A stretch of DNA of 64,000 bases, from positions 1,150,729 to 1,214,728 of the forward strand of contig NZ_JAALLN010000001.1 of the NCBI RefSeq assembly GCF_011751075.1, given 5' to 3'. A program made the position numbers and the translations under genes. Below the pieces are notes generated by a model, which saw only the letters and a list, made by a program, of their open reading frames with translations, ran no database searches and was not told the origin of the DNA. This DNA comes from Flavobacterium poyangense. Lineage in GTDB: Bacteria; Bacteroidota; Bacteroidia; Flavobacteriales; Flavobacteriaceae. Positions 61,992 through 64,000 of the stretch are shown here, in pieces. The stretch's first letter is position 1. Each line of letters begins with the position of its first letter.

Positions 61992-63332
61992 ATGAAAAAG
62001 ATTTTCTCCGCCCTAGTTTTAACAGCGACTCTTGTTCTGTTATTTTTTAGCTCCTGTGCAACAGAAGAACCCGCTGTTGAAAAGCAAACCGGTTCTCTGA
62101 ATGTAAACCGGGCAGCTGATTACTTTAACAACAATCCTATTGCGTTAAAGAATAACTTTTATTTCCTGGGAAAGCCCGATTGGAAAAAAGCGGTTTATGT
62201 GCAAGATACTTTAACTGTTCCGTTTATTACAGAACGGCCCATTTTTGTAAAAAATGGAGCCAGGAAAAACAACTCCGGTTATTTCTTAAGATCTTATCTG
62301 GTGGTAACCCCAAAAAATGCCGGCAGTAATTTTGATTATAAACTCAAAGTTACCTTTTCTCCAAAAACAAATGAAGCGGCCGTAAAATGGTACCACATCT
62401 ACAATCAAGCAAATGTATTAATTTCTGAGAATGGTAAAAGACCAATTAAAAAGCGCCGAATCAAATCTGAAACGGCTTTGGACGCATGTCCGTATAGAAT
62501 AGTTTCTTTTGACGTTTCCCTAGCTGAGCAACAAAGAATATTTGATGAATGGTGGGAATGTGTGATGAGATACCATGACAACGAAGAGGAAGAAGTCCTT
62601 CCTCCGGACGGTGGAAATGAAGAGGAGGATCAAACCGATGCAGAGATTATTGAAGAGATTATAGTTGATAGAGAACTTGATCCTTGCCCTAAAGCTGTTT
62701 TAGCCCAGTTAAAAAATGCCACCAATTGTGATATCTCCAATATATTGACTAAATTAGGGACTAATTCTGTTTACAATGTTACAATTACTTCTGGAGATGC
62801 TGGAACTGTGCCTGCCATTACTTCAAGAATCCGTGAGAACAATTATAAGATAACTCTAAGTAAAGATCGCTTTACTTCTGCAACTCAATTATTCAAAGCT
62901 TCTATTTTACTACATGAACTGGGACATGCTTTTTTTATGAGCTTAGTAGAGGATTTCGATGCTTCAAAAAATCTAGTGGTATTTAGTGAATTCCCATTAC
63001 TTTTTCAAGCATTTGTTGACAAAAAATATCATGGGAGTACAGAAGATTTTCAACACGCAGAAATGGCTAATACCTATGTAGAAGCAATTGGAGCAGCCTT
63101 ACAAGAATTTCAAACCGGGGTTGCAGTTCCTTATGGAACAAAACCTACAGAAATTTATACTGATTTAGCATGGGGAGGATTAAGAGATGCACCAATTTTT
63201 AGCAAGAAGTTTCCAAAAGGAACCACAGAGAGATTAAGAATTGAAAACAGATTAGCGTCAGAACAAACAGGAAACCCTGTTGGTTCAGGCACTCCACTAG
63301 AACAAAAGCCTGTGGGTAAACCTTGTAAATAA
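61992..63332 (+). CDS. Lipoprotein with a HELGHA metalloprotease-like C-terminal domain
   Basis: 446 residues from the ATG at 61992 (a TTG three codons earlier is rejected). Lipobox in LVLLFFSSCATEE. Residues 25-180 form a beta-rich N-terminal domain (NRAADYFNNNPIALKNNFYF, FDYKLKVTFSPKTNEAAVKW). An acidic linker follows (NEEEEVLPPDGGNEEEDQ). The C-terminal part has the zinc motif LLHELGHAFFMSLVEDF and a later helix, FQHAEMANTYVEAIGAALQE, that could give the third ligand. An N-terminal anchor joined through a variable linker to a peptidase-like end resembles modular secreted toxins. A plain surface protease is the alternative. It pairs with the next gene. Confidence 0.7.
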   Translation: MKKIFSALVLTATLVLLFFSSCATEEPAVEKQTGSLNVNRAADYFNNNPIALKNNFYFLGKPDWKKAVYVQDTLTVPFITERPIFVKNGARKNNSGYFLRSYLVVTPKNAGSNFDYKLKVTFSPKTNEAAVKWYHIYNQANVLISENGKRPIKKRRIKSETALDACPYRIVSFDVSLAEQQRIFDEWWECVMRYHDNEEEEVLPPDGGNEEEDQTDAEIIEEIIVDRELDPCPKAVLAQLKNATNCDISNILTKLGTNSVYNVTITSGDAGTVPAITSRIRENNYKITLSKDRFTSATQLFKASILLHELGHAFFMSLVEDFDASKNLVVFSEFPLLFQAFVDKKYHGSTEDFQHAEMANTYVEAIGAALQEFQTGVAVPYGTKPTEIYTDLAWGGLRDAPIFSKKFPKGTTERLRIENRLASEQTGNPVGSGTPLEQKPVGKPCK

Positions 63333-63338
63333 ACCGAC

Positions 63339-63941
63339 ATGAAAAAGCTATTATATATCGTTATCGTCATTCAATTTCTTTACAGTTGTGCTGCACAAAA
63401 GAACCATCAAGCACCAATTAATGATTATTTATCGAGTTTGAATTTGAAAGAATCAGATAAGATTATGATAATTCAGGAAAAAATCAATAATAATGTGACA
63501 ATTGATATTTTTAAAGGACAAATATACTTTGAACCTAGAAGAAATAAATACGAAAGAAATGAAGGAGTTGATAAGCCTTTATACAATGAAAAAGTATGGG
63601 AGAAAATGAAATTTAAATATGAAGAAAAATACATTAAAGACCAGTGGATAAAAAGTAATTACTGGACTTTAAAAGATTTTAAACATCAGAATATCATTTT
63701 CATAAAACAGGAAAAATTTCCCGATCCTGGGAAATATGAGACGTTTGATTTTAAGGAAAACTATGAGGTTTTTTCTTTTTCAGATCCAATTTATTATAAA
63801 CAAAATAAGTATGCAGTTTTTACAATAAAATCAACTACAACTGATTATAAAAATATTGATACAACTTCTATATTAATTCTGGTCAAGAGTAAAGGAAAAT
63901 GGACCGTGATTGAAAAAGTTGGTGATGGGATTTATCGTTAG
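63339..63941 (+). CDS. Small lipoprotein of unknown function, partner of the HELGHA protein
   Basis: 200 residues. Lipobox in IVIVIQFLYSCAAQK. The mature part is rich in Lys, Tyr and Phe (YERNEGVDKPLYNEKVWEKM, FDFKENYEVFSFSDPIYYKQ) and ends in a strand pair (TSILILVKSKGKWTVIEKVG). I recognise no family. It starts 6 bp after the stop of the metalloprotease-like gene, so the two are coexpressed. Position and size would fit an immunity or chaperone-like partner, but that is inference. AT content is higher than in its neighbours. Confidence 0.65.
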   Translation: MKKLLYIVIVIQFLYSCAAQKNHQAPINDYLSSLNLKESDKIMIIQEKINNNVTIDIFKGQIYFEPRRNKYERNEGVDKPLYNEKVWEKMKFKYEEKYIKDQWIKSNYWTLKDFKHQNIIFIKQEKFPDPGKYETFDFKENYEVFSFSDPIYYKQNKYAVFTIKSTTTDYKNIDTTSILILVKSKGKWTVIEKVGDGIYR

Positions 63942-64000
63942 AAAATTGCTTTCTGACTTTCTCTTTAAGACTCATATTGAGCCTGTTCCTTAATTGGAGC
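63942..64000. repeat. 59-bp direct repeat, copy 2 (incomplete at window end)
   Basis: Near-identical to 61807-61865. It begins immediately after the stop of the partner lipoprotein gene. Confidence 0.9.

Noticed and set aside
1..64000. tRNA and rRNA genes, insertion sequences, phage genes
   Set aside because: No TPsiC-arm-like GGTTCGAATCC stretch, no rRNA core sequence, and no transposase, integrase or phage structural motif was seen when reading both strands.

Overview
The window is typical of a Flavobacterium-type member of the Bacteroidota. It is AT-rich, carries a gliding-motility gene (gldA), several TonB-dependent receptors and lipoproteins with a Cys in the lipobox, and its promoters fit TTTG-N18-20-TAnnTTTG with no Shine-Dalgarno dependence. 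No rRNA, tRNA, CRISPR array, insertion sequence or phage was recognised.

Layout. 1-3200: 5' part of a large alpha-2-macroglobulin lipoprotein. 3.6-4.7 kb: tadA, with a broken toxin-antitoxin cassette lodged at its 5' end. 4.7-15.7 kb: a TonB-like protein, dxs, a DUF3078 protein, dgt, an Lrp regulator divergent from metE, an amidotransferase, a porin-like protein and gldA. 16.3-29 kb: a TonB-receptor-like protein, an iron-type uptake operon (receptor, DUF4374 lipoprotein, PepSY protein), a PLP decarboxylase, a DAACS symporter, a methyltransferase and metF. 29.3-33.6 kb: a split cobalamin-dependent methionine synthase behind a SAM-I riboswitch. 33.9-42.8 kb: an eight-gene sulfate-assimilation operon (TSUP, cysH, cysD, cysN, sulfite reductase, cobA, siroheme dehydrogenase, ferredoxin-NADP reductase). 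43-52 kb: a second TSUP transporter, an Rrf2 regulator, a trans-sulfuration enzyme, and thrA-metX behind a second SAM-I riboswitch. 52.6-61.9 kb: two tandem attenuators, a divergent homoserine dehydrogenase, metY behind a Cys/Met-rich leader peptide, a TonB receptor behind another leader, and metK behind a SAM-II-type riboswitch. 62-64 kb: a two-gene lipoprotein cassette bounded by copies of the metK terminator region.

About half of the window forms one sulfur and methionine regulon. Sulfate is taken up and reduced to sulfide. Aspartate is carried to homoserine and O-acetylhomoserine by ThrA and MetX. MetY and a MetZ-like enzyme join the two branches to homocysteine. MetE or MetH methylates it using methyl groups supplied through MetF, and MetK makes SAM. 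Control is layered: two SAM-I riboswitches, one SAM-II variant, at least three leader-peptide attenuators, and a shared dyad (CTAnT-N5-GATAG) at the promoters of four transcription units, probably read by an Rrf2-type regulator.

The non-coding DNA is also distinctive. Most gaps that follow a gene end hold a long imperfect palindrome with its own sequence vocabulary. One gap holds a 295-bp unit in 2.2 tandem copies.
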